A stretch of 64,000 nt of DNA, taken from positions 1 through 64,000 of the forward strand of contig CAYVRJ010000010.1 of the NCBI GenBank assembly GCA_964453645.1. Reading direction: 5' to 3'. The notes below the pieces were generated by a model, which saw only the letters and a program-made list of their open reading frames with translations, was not told the origin of the DNA and ran no database searches. Position numbers and translations under genes: made by a program. This stretch comes from CAYVRJ01 sp964453645. Its GTDB lineage: Bacteria; Bacillota; Clostridia; Christensenellales; JAWKQI01. This document shows positions 25,724 to 35,588 of this stretch, in pieces. How positions within the stretch are numbered: position 1 is the stretch's first letter; each line of letters begins with the position of its first letter.

Positions 25724-28478
25724 TCGTCCCTCCCGATAATAAATGAGCCGCACTGTCGTAGTCGAAGATTTTTAAGCAGTTTTTCACTTTACTCAGCTTG
25801 ATGGCCAGCGGTTTATCCAGCGCTGTGGCGAGCATCTCGTCTAAGATGTCCTCCGCACGCTTGATGTTAAATTCGGCAATGGCAGCCGAAATGTCCGACA
25901 ATTTTTTCTCCGCTTCCACCTTAGGCAGAGGGGCTTCTGCCCGGACGGCGGGTGCGTTTTGCTTGGCGTAGGGCTTAATGGCGTAGAGCAGGGAGCGGTA
26001 GTCGTCCATCAGCTTAAAGAAGCTGTCGTCGATTGTTTGCATGTTGCCCTGCTTTGCGGCAAACTCGTGGGCCTTCGCCAGCTCGGAGAGTTCAACTGCA
26101 CCAATACTCTTAGCCACGGATTTTAAGGCGTGGACTTCGATGGCATAGGACTCAAAGTCTTTGTTCATATAATATTCGTTGATTTGCTTTAACTTGTTGA
26201 TGCCCTCGTGGTACACCGTGTCCAGCAGGGACAGCACCGCTTCCTCGCTGCCGCAGTGGGCTGCCGCCACGGCCATGTCCATACCCGCAATGCGCACCGT
26301 GCTGGTTTCCTTCTTCTTTTCGTATTTCATGTTGTCTTTGTATTCGATTAAATAGTGGGGCAAAAATTCCTTTAACACTTCGTGCAGCCTGCCCAGCTCA
26401 ATGGGTTTGGAGAGGAATCCGTCAAACCCCTCCCGAAGGAACATCTCCCGCATTCCCGCCACTGCATTGGCGGTGAGGGCAATGATGGGCACCTTTTTAA
26501 AATAGTCCCCCTCCCGCTGCCGGATGAGGCGAACCGTCTGCACCCCGTCCAGTTCGGGCATCATGTGATCCATAAACACCATGTGGTACTGGGTGCCCTT
26601 CATCATATCGATACCCATTCTTCCGCTCATAGCCGTGTCGATCTGTGCGCCGTAGGGCTCCATCAGCCCCTTGGCAACCTTTAGGTTCACGGCGTTGTCG
26701 TCCACGATTAATATTTTTGCGCAGGGTGCCACAAAGTGAGCCAACCGTTCGTTTCGCTTGGCGATATAGTTCCTGCTGTATATTTCGTCGTTTAAGATGG
26801 TGGCCAGAGCCAAGCTGTATATGGGCTTAAAGAGCAGGATATATTCGTCTTTTATCTCTATGCTCTCGTCCCGATCCACCGCAATCACCCGTTTGACAGG
26901 CACACCCTGCAAGCGATCCTTAATTTTTGCGTACTGGGTTGCATCTGCAATCAAGTGGGTGAATTCGTTGTTTAACAGGGCGTCCACACACGCCTCTCGA
27001 TCCTCAAAGGTTTTAAACTTGGCGTGCAGATTGCCAAGGGTCCACTCGGCGGCAGAGCGCTGGAAGGGGGAGCTCAAAACCACTGCACACCTAACATCCT
27101 TGCGCAACTGGGAGAGGGGTGCGGAATTGGAGATGAGCTGGGGCAGGCGAAAGGTAAACTCGGTGCCCACACCATAACTGCTGATCACGTCGATTTCACC
27201 GCCCATCAACAAAATGAGCTTTTTGGTGATGGACAACCCCAGGCCGGTGCCCTCTACAAATTTGTTCTTACCCTCATCCAAGCGGGTGAAGTCCGAAAAG
27301 AGGTTACTCAGATCTTGTTCCTTAATGCCAATGCCACTGTCCGAGACGGCACAGCACAAATCAATGGTTCCCTGCTTCTTTTGATTTTCGCACCAGAGTT
27401 TGAGTTTTACAAACCCTGTGTTGGTGAACTTTGCCCCGTTGGACAGCAGGTTTACTAAAATCTGTCTCACTTTAATTTCATCGCCAATGAGTTCACAGGG
27501 CATGTTGGCATCTGCTTCCACCAAAAATTCCACATCCTTACCCTTTAAGCGAATGAGGGTCATGTTGGCAAGGTCGTTAATAATGGAGGACAGGGTATAT
27601 TTGTCGGCAGTAATTTCCATCTTACCCGACTCAATCTTGGAAAAGTCCAAGATGTCGTTGATAATGGACAGCAGGGTGGACGAGGCGTTGCCGATCCCCT
27701 CTGCGTAGTCCGCAACGGTGTGGGAGGGCTGTTCCCGCAGGATTAACTCCGTCATACCCGAAATTACGTTCATGGGTGTTCTGATCTCGTGGGACATGTT
27801 TGCCAAAAAGGCACTTTTTGCCAGATCTGCCTGTTTGGCAAGCTCCTTTTGTTCGGAAAGTTCCCGCATGGCCTTGTGGGAGAAGGCGTAGTAATAGGAC
27901 ATAATGCCAAGCATGGCAAGCCAACTGCCAATGGTGGAGATTCCGTGGAGCACGTACATCATGGTTTTTGAAAAGGTGTAGATGGGAACCGCATCTTTAA
28001 ATACCACATCGAATACATAAAATAGACACGTGCCCAACACTAAAATCATTGTTTTAATGACAATGTGCCGCCTTCGCTGCTCTCCTTCCGAACCCGGGGG
28101 CAGGGCAAAGCACAGCACGTAGGTGGGCAGCAAATAATATTGAAACCCAGCTTCCAATGAGAAGCTCACAATAAAACACAAAAGAATAAAGGATTCTAGC
28201 AAAAACCCAAAGTAGTAACTCTTAAACCAGTTGTCCCTGCTGGAACTGTTCATGAACTTGATGAGAATCGCAAAAACCACAGCCCCTACGGCTGCGGATG
28301 CGGCTGCCATATAGGCGCGCAAGAACAAAAAGAGAACCACATACAATCCGTTGGCAATCACCGCAAAATAATAGGCAAACAACATGGGCACGAAATACAT
28401 CTTATCACTGTCCGGAATGTATTTCGGCGATTTTAAGAAGATGTTTTTAAACTTTCCTACCAAAACGACCCTCTCCAT
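25716..28478 (-). CDS. Membrane hybrid histidine kinase with receiver and HPt
   Basis: A 920-residue kinase. The N-terminal sensor (about 25-195) has six hydrophobic segments in pairs and no large external loop, MASE-like in layout but not a family I can name. Then HisKA with His230 in NMSHEIRTPMNVISGM, HATPase_c with EGTGLGLSITKK, a receiver-like segment without clear Asp, a receiver with Asp637 in FMDHMMPELDG, and HPt with His783 in EVHALKSVAKSIG. The C-terminal 70 residues are helical and resemble the tails of the two neighbouring kinases. A TTG at 28463 behind AGAGG is an alternative start. A TATAAT at 28518-28523 may mark its own promoter. Confidence 0.9.
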   Translation of the reverse strand: MERVVLVGKFKNIFLKSPKYIPDSDKMYFVPMLFAYYFAVIANGLYVVLFLFLRAYMAAASAAVGAVVFAILIKFMNSSSRDNWFKSYYFGFLLESFILLCFIVSFSLEAGFQYYLLPTYVLCFALPPGSEGEQRRRHIVIKTMILVLGTCLFYVFDVVFKDAVPIYTFSKTMMYVLHGISTIGSWLAMLGIMSYYYAFSHKAMRELSEQKELAKQADLAKSAFLANMSHEIRTPMNVISGMTELILREQPSHTVADYAEGIGNASSTLLSIINDILDFSKIESGKMEITADKYTLSSIINDLANMTLIRLKGKDVEFLVEADANMPCELIGDEIKVRQILVNLLSNGAKFTNTGFVKLKLWCENQKKQGTIDLCCAVSDSGIGIKEQDLSNLFSDFTRLDEGKNKFVEGTGLGLSITKKLILLMGGEIDVISSYGVGTEFTFRLPQLISNSAPLSQLRKDVRCAVVLSSPFQRSAAEWTLGNLHAKFKTFEDREACVDALLNNEFTHLIADATQYAKIKDRLQGVPVKRVIAVDRDESIEIKDEYILLFKPIYSLALATILNDEIYSRNYIAKRNERLAHFVAPCAKILIVDDNAVNLKVAKGLMEPYGAQIDTAMSGRMGIDMMKGTQYHMVFMDHMMPELDGVQTVRLIRQREGDYFKKVPIIALTANAVAGMREMFLREGFDGFLSKPIELGRLHEVLKEFLPHYLIEYKDNMKYEKKKETSTVRIAGMDMAVAAAHCGSEEAVLSLLDTVYHEGINKLKQINEYYMNKDFESYAIEVHALKSVAKSIGAVELSELAKAHEFAAKQGNMQTIDDSFFKLMDDYRSLLYAIKPYAKQNAPAVRAEAPLPKVEAEKKLSDISAAIAEFNIKRAEDILDEMLATALDKPLAIKLSKVKNCLKIFDYDSAAHLLSGGTNE

Positions 28479-28616
28479 TCTTTAGCATATTGCTGTGAAC
28501 ACCATTCATTGGTATCCATTATACAGCACTTTTTATCAAAATAAAAGATGATAGTATATTTCTTGTAACTTTTTCAAGACTACGTTCCTATTTATATATA
28601 CAATCCGTGTCTTGTT

Positions 28617-31600
28617 TTAGACCTTTAACCGATTGGCACACGCAAGGGCATCGTCGTAGTTAAAGTTTGCCATGTGCTCCCGGATGCAGAGCAGCTCCTC
28701 GGTGACCTCAGGGGGCCATTCAAAAGCAGCAATGCGGTTTAAAATATCCTCGATGCGGGTGATGTTCATAAATTCAACAGCCGTACACAGGGCACAGATC
28801 TCCTCTTGGAGATAACTCAGTTCGCCCACCAGCTTACCCTCCCCCTCTTCTTCTTCGGGAACATCTGCCGCAAAGGGTTTGATGTTGTCCAGCAGTTCCT
28901 TAAAGGCGGAGAGGAATGCGGGAATGTGTTCTTCGATGTATTCGATATCCTCGCTCTTGGCAGCCATCTCCAATTTTTGTGCGCTGGACGCAATGTTGCT
29001 GGCGCCAATGGTGGCCGATGCACTCTTGAGGGCGTGTATTTCAATTTTAAACCGATCCAAGTCGTCCCGAATCAGGCGGAGCAGGGAGTTGTACTTGGAA
29101 AGGCCGTCGGCGTAGTACACCGACAAAATGTACATATAATTTTCCTTATCTCCCCCCACCGAAATGATGCCCTGCAAGGTGTTTACTCCCTCGATGACCA
29201 GTTCGGGTTTTTCCACGGAAAGCACATCCCCGGCAGTTGCTTTTGACTGTTTTTCCTTGGGCAGCCACTTGGCGAGAATGTGGTTGAGCTTGTGCAGCTC
29301 CACGGGTTTTGCCAAGAAGTCGTCCATGCCCTCTTGCAAGAACATTTCTCTGGTGCCCAGTATGGCATTCGCCGTGAGGGCCACGATGGGCAGGTTCTTA
29401 AAATAGTCCCCCTCCAGCGCACGAATGGCAACCGTTGCATCGATGCCATCCATTTCGGGCATCATGTGGTCCATAAACACCAAGTCGTACTTTCCACTCT
29501 TCACCATTTCAATGGCATCCATGCCGCTCTGGGCTGTGTCCACGTTCAGCAGATACGGCTCCATAAGCCCCTTTGCCACCAGCAGGTTCACGGCGTTGTC
29601 GTCCACCACCAGCACCCTGGCCTCGGGGGCCGTGAAGTATTCGATGGCATTGTTTTGCTGCCTTTGCTGAGGATCGGACGATTCGTCCAGCACTTCGGCC
29701 ACTTGCAAACAGGTTGCGGGCAGGAAGATGGTGTAGGTGTCCTGCTCCATATACGTCTCCCCGAAGTTTAAGAGCACTGCAATGTTTACATCGGCGCTGT
29801 TGGCGCTCACAATGCTTTTCACCTTTTTTAAGTGCAGGGAGGGAGTAAAGATAAAGTCGTATTCTTTTGCCACCACCATTTCGTTGAAGTGGGATTGGCT
29901 GGCGCACACGTCGCAGGTGCAGCCCAAGTTTTCCACCGTGTCCTTGATGGACATAGCGTATAACTCCCGGGGTTCTAACAACAGCACACTCTTTTTTGTC
30001 TCCACCGAAGCCAAGGGGAAATACTCTTCAAACTCTTGGCACAGCGTGACAGTGAAGGTTGCTCCCTGTCCGTATGTACTGCTCACTTCAATACTTCCGT
30101 CCATCATCTCGCACAGGCGCTTGCATATGGCAAGGCCTAGGCCGGTGCCCTCGATGCTGCGGTTTTTGGTGGTGTTCACCCGCTCAAACTCCACGAACAA
30201 ACGGTTTAAATCCTCTTCCTTAATACCCGAACCCGTGTCCGAGACTTCAAACTTAAACATCACCTTGTTGTCGGTGCACTTGCCCGTGACGTTTAGGCAG
30301 ATCATGCCGCTCTGGGTGAACTTAATGGCGTTACCCAAGAGGTTGAGCAGAATTTGTTTGATCCTACTCTCGTCCCCGTAGAGCACGGCGGGTAACCTGC
30401 TGTCCACATTGGTGATAAACAAAATGGGCTTATCCCCCAGGCGCACCCTGGCTATGTTGATGGAATCGTTTAAGAGGGAAGCTAAATAATACTCCGCCTT
30501 CACGATCTCCAGCTTACCCGATTCAATTTTGGAAATATCCAAAATATCATTGACAATGTTGAGCAGGTTGTTGCAGGCATTTTTAATACCCATGGCGTAT
30601 TCGGCCGTTGCCCTGCCCTTGCTCTCCCGAAGGATGATCTCCGCCATACCCGATATGGCGTTCATGGGGGTTCTGATCTCGTGGCTCATGTTTGTTAAGA
30701 AGTTTGTCTTCGCCTTGGAGGAGAGCAGTGCCTCCTCGTGGGCGGAGCGCAGGTCGTCCTGCACCCGCTGCATTTCGGCCAGCATGGCCTTTAACTCCCG
30801 CAGATCCCGGGTGTACCCGCACACGATGTAGTCGTCCTTATATTTAATGCGCACCAAGGTGATCTCCGAAGGCATGGGCTCCCCGTTTAACTTTTGATGC
30901 ATCCACTCGAACCGGCAATACCCCTCGTCAAACGCTTTGTTAATGTATTCAACAGCCATTTCCGCCGAGAGCCTGCCACAGGGCTGATATTCGGGGGACA
31001 GTTCAAAAAATTGGTCCAAATATTCCTGCTGGCTTTCCAGTTCGAACAGCCGAACGGCTTCGTCGTTGCAGGCCATATTTTGAAGTTCTCTCGTCCACAG
31101 GTTGCAGCACAAGGGCATTGCGTTGAGCATCAAGTGGTTGCGCTCCTCCATCTCCCGCACAAACGCTTCGGACTCCGCCTTTTGAATGACAGTAGCTAAG
31201 AGCACGCCGCTCATGGTGAGCAAACGCTCTTCCTCTTGTGTGAACAGCTCTTCGGCCTCACAGTTGTCCACGCCAATGAACCCCCAAATCTTTCCCTTGA
31301 TGTTGATGGGGGCAATGAGAATGGATTGAATTCCCTGCATGGACAGAAGCTTTCGCTCGGTGGTGGAGAGATACCGCACCAAGCTGTTTAGGCACCTGCC
31401 CTGGGTGAGCATGGCTAAAAATGTGGGCAAGCTCTTGTGGTAGGGGACGGACATCAGATCGGGGTTACCCTGCTGGGTTTGCACACCGTTCACCCACTCG
31501 TACACTTGGGTGCAGCACAGCTCACCCTTCTCGTTGAGGTGGTTTTGCCAAATGTATACCCTGTTTTTTCCAAAGGTTTCGATGAGTTCCTTTAAACAGT

Positions 31601-32273
31601 TGTTGATGAGTAAATCCACATCTTGGGAACTGTCGTAACCCAGCAGTTCCTTGGCAATGTGGTTCACCATCCAGAGCAGCTTGTTCACTTGCTGCTCCCC
31701 TGTATCCGGAGGTGTTTCAACTGCCTCTGTCGGCTGCTCTTCCGGCTCCGGCTCTTTTATTGCTTGTACTTCCTGTATTTCTTCGGGTTGAGGTATTTCT
31801 AACTCTCTTACTTCTTCCCGTTGTTCCTCTATCTCTTCAATTTCGTGTATTTCTTCGGGTTCCCTCCATTCGCTGAGGGTACAACCCAGTTCCTCCTTGG
31901 CACTCTTGAGGTTATGAACGTCTAAGCGAAGCCCAAAAAACCGCAGGGGTTGGCCGTAATCGTCTCGCTCCACCCGCAAACCAATGTCCTTGGTGTGGAT
32001 GTAGTGCCCGTCCCTGTGGCGCATGCGCAGTTCACAGGCATACGAGGGGGCTTCTCCGTTGATATACCCGTCCAACAGTTGTAGTGCAAAGGCTAAGTCG
32101 TCCGGGTGGTGTAAACTCTCCCACTCCTCCAGGGTGCCCTCCAGTTCATCCACTCCTGCCAAACGCAAATAGTCCTGGCTGTAGGTGATGAGGTTGTTTG
32201 GGATATCCCATTCATAGGTGCCCATACCATAGATGTCTAACATATTCAGAAGCTGGGATATACGGGGGTTCAT
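28617..32273 (-). CDS. Soluble hybrid histidine kinase: PAS, GAF, PAS, HisKA-HATPase, receiver, HPt
   Basis: A 1218-residue kinase. PAS_3-type fold at about 12-130 (LHHPDDLAFALQLLDG); a Glu/Pro-rich linker of EEI and EPE units (about 140-200); GAF (about 210-370); a second PAS-like region (about 380-490); HisKA with His531 in NMSHEIRTPMNAISGM; HATPase_c (EGTGLGLAICKR); a receiver-like segment without clear Asp; a receiver with Asp935 in FMDHMMPEMDG; HPt with His1080 in EIHALKSASATIG. It begins ATGA, overlapping the stop of the receiver-HD-GYP gene, so the two are translationally coupled and probably act in one pathway. Confidence 0.9.
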   Translation of the reverse strand: MNPRISQLLNMLDIYGMGTYEWDIPNNLITYSQDYLRLAGVDELEGTLEEWESLHHPDDLAFALQLLDGYINGEAPSYACELRMRHRDGHYIHTKDIGLRVERDDYGQPLRFFGLRLDVHNLKSAKEELGCTLSEWREPEEIHEIEEIEEQREEVRELEIPQPEEIQEVQAIKEPEPEEQPTEAVETPPDTGEQQVNKLLWMVNHIAKELLGYDSSQDVDLLINNCLKELIETFGKNRVYIWQNHLNEKGELCCTQVYEWVNGVQTQQGNPDLMSVPYHKSLPTFLAMLTQGRCLNSLVRYLSTTERKLLSMQGIQSILIAPINIKGKIWGFIGVDNCEAEELFTQEEERLLTMSGVLLATVIQKAESEAFVREMEERNHLMLNAMPLCCNLWTRELQNMACNDEAVRLFELESQQEYLDQFFELSPEYQPCGRLSAEMAVEYINKAFDEGYCRFEWMHQKLNGEPMPSEITLVRIKYKDDYIVCGYTRDLRELKAMLAEMQRVQDDLRSAHEEALLSSKAKTNFLTNMSHEIRTPMNAISGMAEIILRESKGRATAEYAMGIKNACNNLLNIVNDILDISKIESGKLEIVKAEYYLASLLNDSINIARVRLGDKPILFITNVDSRLPAVLYGDESRIKQILLNLLGNAIKFTQSGMICLNVTGKCTDNKVMFKFEVSDTGSGIKEEDLNRLFVEFERVNTTKNRSIEGTGLGLAICKRLCEMMDGSIEVSSTYGQGATFTVTLCQEFEEYFPLASVETKKSVLLLEPRELYAMSIKDTVENLGCTCDVCASQSHFNEMVVAKEYDFIFTPSLHLKKVKSIVSANSADVNIAVLLNFGETYMEQDTYTIFLPATCLQVAEVLDESSDPQQRQQNNAIEYFTAPEARVLVVDDNAVNLLVAKGLMEPYLLNVDTAQSGMDAIEMVKSGKYDLVFMDHMMPEMDGIDATVAIRALEGDYFKNLPIVALTANAILGTREMFLQEGMDDFLAKPVELHKLNHILAKWLPKEKQSKATAGDVLSVEKPELVIEGVNTLQGIISVGGDKENYMYILSVYYADGLSKYNSLLRLIRDDLDRFKIEIHALKSASATIGASNIASSAQKLEMAAKSEDIEYIEEHIPAFLSAFKELLDNIKPFAADVPEEEEGEGKLVGELSYLQEEICALCTAVEFMNITRIEDILNRIAAFEWPPEVTEELLCIREHMANFNYDDALACANRLKV

Positions 32274-33388
32274 TGATCGTTTCCTCCTTCGGAAAGATAT
32301 TGGGTGTCGGCATTTTCCTTGGCGATTTGCCTAAAAATCTCTGTTGTGCTGGAAAAAACATCTACCAGCAATGGGTCGAAGTGGGAACCTGCATCTCCTA
32401 AAATAATTTCCACTGCCTGTTCGTGGGGCATGGGTTTTTTATAGGGACGCTCGGAGATGAGGGCATCGTAAACGTCCACAATGGCCATCAACCTGCCCGC
32501 AATGGGGATATCCTGCTCCGAAAGCCCCCTGGGGTACCCGCTTCCGTTCCACTTCTCGTGATGAGCGCCCGCAAAGGAAGCTGCAATTTCTAAAAAGCGC
32601 TTGTCGGTGACACTGGACATGGCGTATTTAATGGCGTTTTCCCCCATGGTGGTGTGTGTTTTCATCATTTCAAATTCTTCGGGGGTGAGCTTGCCCGGCT
32701 TTAACAAGATGTGGTCGGGGATGGAAATTTTACCCACATCGTGGAGCTGGGAGGCGTGAACCATAATACCCAAGTCCACTCCCGTCAGTTCCTCCTCGTA
32801 GAGGCACCGCTCCCGCACGGCGGACAGCAGCACTTTTAAATAGTTTTGGGTTCTCACCAAGTGCCCCCCGGTGGAACCGTCCCGCCTTTCCACCATGTCG
32901 GACAAGACGTGGACGATGGCGTATTGCAGTTCGGCAATGACCTTTGTCTTTTCCTCCACCATATTCTCCAGGTTTTGGCTGTAGTTGTACAGTTCCTTTT
33001 GGGAGTTAATCAGTGCCAAGTGTAACTCCACCCGCTTGCGGAGTAATGGAAAGGAGAAGGGTTTGGTGATATAGTCCACCGCACCTAAGTTCAGCCCCTC
33101 AAATTCGCTGTTGTTGTCGTCCTTGGCTGTGACAAATATCACGGGAATGTCACAGACGGGGGAAGGGGATTCCTTAATTCTTTTGATCACGTCAAACCCA
33201 TTCATGCCGGGCATTTCCACATCCAAGAGGATTAAGTCGGGCGTAACCCGATCGAACACCGTGAGTGCCTTTTCCCCCGATGGAATGAGTATGACGTCAT
33301 ACAGTTCTTCCAGTGCCATCCTTGCAATGTTTAAGTTTGTAATGTTGTCATCGATGACCATCACTCTGGTTCTGCGACCGTTTTCCAT
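32270..33388 (-). CDS. Response regulator with HD-GYP c-di-GMP phosphodiesterase domain
   Basis: A 372-residue RpfG-like protein. The receiver (about 8-125) has the acceptor Asp in LILLDVEMPGMNG and Lys in YITKPFS. A short coiled coil (about 135-165) leads to the HD-GYP domain with HDVGKISIPDHILLKPGKL and HHEKWNGSGYP, carrying the metal-binding His/Asp set and the GYP signature. It should hydrolyse c-di-GMP when phosphorylated, most simply by the coupled kinase at 28617-32273. The chosen ATG lies behind GGGGGAG; an upstream in-frame start would add 12 residues. Confidence 0.92.
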   Translation of the reverse strand: MENGRRTRVMVIDDNITNLNIARMALEELYDVILIPSGEKALTVFDRVTPDLILLDVEMPGMNGFDVIKRIKESPSPVCDIPVIFVTAKDDNNSEFEGLNLGAVDYITKPFSFPLLRKRVELHLALINSQKELYNYSQNLENMVEEKTKVIAELQYAIVHVLSDMVERRDGSTGGHLVRTQNYLKVLLSAVRERCLYEEELTGVDLGIMVHASQLHDVGKISIPDHILLKPGKLTPEEFEMMKTHTTMGENAIKYAMSSVTDKRFLEIAASFAGAHHEKWNGSGYPRGLSEQDIPIAGRLMAIVDVYDALISERPYKKPMPHEQAVEIILGDAGSHFDPLLVDVFSSTTEIFRQIAKENADTQYLSEGGNDQ

Positions 33389-33442
33389 ACGAAACTCCCC
33401 CCTATCTTTTTTTATATTATTCAAACCTTAAATTTACTTAAG

Positions 33443-35521
33443 TCACTGCTGCTCTTTCACAACAAATCCCGAGACCAGATCGTGCATCATATTCGCCTGA
33501 GAGGACAACTCTTGGCTTGCCGCCGCACTCTCCTGGCTGGTGGCCGAGTTGGACTGCACCACCATGGAAATCTGCTCCACCCCAATGGCGAGCTGTGAAA
33601 GGGCATTGGCCTGTTCGCTGGTTGCCCGAGCGATTTCTCCAATGACTTCGGAAATGGCTTTGGAACCTTCCACAACCTCTGTCAGATCCTGTGCCGTATC
33701 TTTCGCCAGCTTCACCCCGTTTTCAATGGAGAGGATGGAGGATTCGATGAGCGTCGTGGTGTCCTTGGCGGCTTCTGCGCTCTTGCTGGCAAGGTTGCGC
33801 ACCTCGTCTGCCACCACTGCAAACCCTTTTCCCGCTTCTCCCGCCCGTGCGGCTTCCACCGCTGCGTTGAGGGCAAGGATGTTGGTTTGAAACGCAATGT
33901 CGTCAATAGTTTTGATGATCTTGCTGATCTCGCTGGACTTTTCGTTAATTTCATTCATGGCGTTCATGAGCAGCTGCATGTGCTGGTTGCTGTTTTCCAC
34001 CGACAAGGTGGATTGTCCCGCCATCTCGCTGGCCTTGGAGGTGTTTAGATCGTTTTTCTTAACATTGTCAGTGATGCCGATGATAGAGGCGGACAACTGC
34101 TCCACGGCCCCTGCCTGCTGGGTGGCCCCTTGGGCTAAGGCCTGTGCCCCGTTGGCCACTTGATCCGATCCGGCGTACACCTGTTTCGCAGAGGATTTAA
34201 TCTGCTCTATGGTTACGCTTATTTGATGGATAAACGTGTGTATAGACTGTTCGATGTTTTCAAAATCCCCGATAAAGGGCTGTGCCAACTCGATGTTAAA
34301 GTTTGACTTGGCCATTTCACCCATCACCCGGTCGATGTCTAAAATATACGTCTGGATGGTCTCCATACATGCGCGCATGCTGTTTGCCAACGCTCCAAAT
34401 TCGTCCTTGGACTGAAAGCTGATATGTGTGCGCAAGTTACCCGCAGCCATGGCCTCGGCTGCATGACGAATCTCTTTGAGGGGCTTTAGCTTGCTTCTCA
34501 AAATATAAATTAACAAACCCGAAATGAGCAGGGCAAGGGCCACACACGCCCCAATGCTGATGGCAATTAAGTTTTGAGTGGGGGCTTCCACTTCATCCAT
34601 GGGCACCACTCCGCAAATCAGCCAATTCTTACCCGTGCCCCGCACTTGAATGGATGCCACGTTGAGCAGCACATTCTCGTTTAAAACATCCGAATAGGCA
34701 GAATCTGAGAATGCTCCCACATTTTTTGCAAGGCTCTCCATGTTGCCCTCAAACTGCGCTAGCCATGTATCCCTGTAGTTTTTCAGGAGCAGAGACTCTT
34801 TTTGATGGGTAGTGATCAACCCCGATGCACTCACCGTAAAGACATATCCGCTCTCCAAGATTTTTGCTTGGTTTAACAAGTTGTTGGCAACGGAAACGTC
34901 GATGTCTGCACCCACAACCCCCACTGCCTTGCCGTCAATCACAACGGGCATGGCAAGGGAATACACCGTTAGGTTTTGCCCATCCACTTCGTATAGATAT
35001 GGGTCGGTGACATACAGCTCCCCTGAGCCCAGTGCACCCAAGTAATATTCTCCCGCAACCGGGTCGTCGTAGCCCGTGAGGGGGGTTATCGTTGCGTCCG
35101 AATCCCCTCGCTGGTATACATAGGGGATAAATCTGCCCGTGCTGTCGTGGTACTGTGCGTTGATATAGCTTGTATCCCCACCGTCAAAGGCGTTGGGTTC
35201 CCAGCATGTCCACAGCCCCAGCAGGGTGTCGTTTGCCGAAACCGCTTCGGTTAAGATTCTGATCACATCTTCCCGTCCGTTTTCCCTGCCCATATAGGAT
35301 TTCACAATGGGGGCAACTGCCAGCAGGGTTCCGAAAGAGTTTTCCCCCAGAGAGCCAAACTGGTTGGCGTAGTGCTGTACGGTTTGCTCCACTAAGCTTT
35401 CGGATAAGTCGTTTGTGGTTCTGGAAGAATTGTTTGCGATGACCACAATTTGAATCAAGCTACCCACCAGCAGTGCTGCCAGCACGGGAAGCAGAATTGC
35501 GAGTTTAACACTCTTTTTCAT
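33443..35521 (-). CDS. Methyl-accepting chemotaxis protein with Cache sensor
   Basis: A 692-residue chemoreceptor. TM1 at about 7-29; a periplasm-facing double-Cache domain (about 35-300, with GVVGADIDVSVANNLL); TM2 at about 305-330; HAMP (about 330-385); and a long cytoplasmic signalling hairpin whose tip reads EAARAGEAGKGFAVVADEVRNLA. The ligand is unknown. No che or flagellar genes are in the window. Placement between the cyclase and the HD-GYP protein suggests it may report to the c-di-GMP module rather than, or as well as, to motility. SD GGAG eight bases from the ATG. Confidence 0.93.
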   Translation of the reverse strand: MKKSVKLAILLPVLAALLVGSLIQIVVIANNSSRTTNDLSESLVEQTVQHYANQFGSLGENSFGTLLAVAPIVKSYMGRENGREDVIRILTEAVSANDTLLGLWTCWEPNAFDGGDTSYINAQYHDSTGRFIPYVYQRGDSDATITPLTGYDDPVAGEYYLGALGSGELYVTDPYLYEVDGQNLTVYSLAMPVVIDGKAVGVVGADIDVSVANNLLNQAKILESGYVFTVSASGLITTHQKESLLLKNYRDTWLAQFEGNMESLAKNVGAFSDSAYSDVLNENVLLNVASIQVRGTGKNWLICGVVPMDEVEAPTQNLIAISIGACVALALLISGLLIYILRSKLKPLKEIRHAAEAMAAGNLRTHISFQSKDEFGALANSMRACMETIQTYILDIDRVMGEMAKSNFNIELAQPFIGDFENIEQSIHTFIHQISVTIEQIKSSAKQVYAGSDQVANGAQALAQGATQQAGAVEQLSASIIGITDNVKKNDLNTSKASEMAGQSTLSVENSNQHMQLLMNAMNEINEKSSEISKIIKTIDDIAFQTNILALNAAVEAARAGEAGKGFAVVADEVRNLASKSAEAAKDTTTLIESSILSIENGVKLAKDTAQDLTEVVEGSKAISEVIGEIARATSEQANALSQLAIGVEQISMVVQSNSATSQESAAASQELSSQANMMHDLVSGFVVKEQQ

Positions 35522-35588
35522 TTCCAATACTCCTCACTAAAAAATAAAAAATCAATACCCTTCCACTGTCTATCTCGGTGGTTTTTTT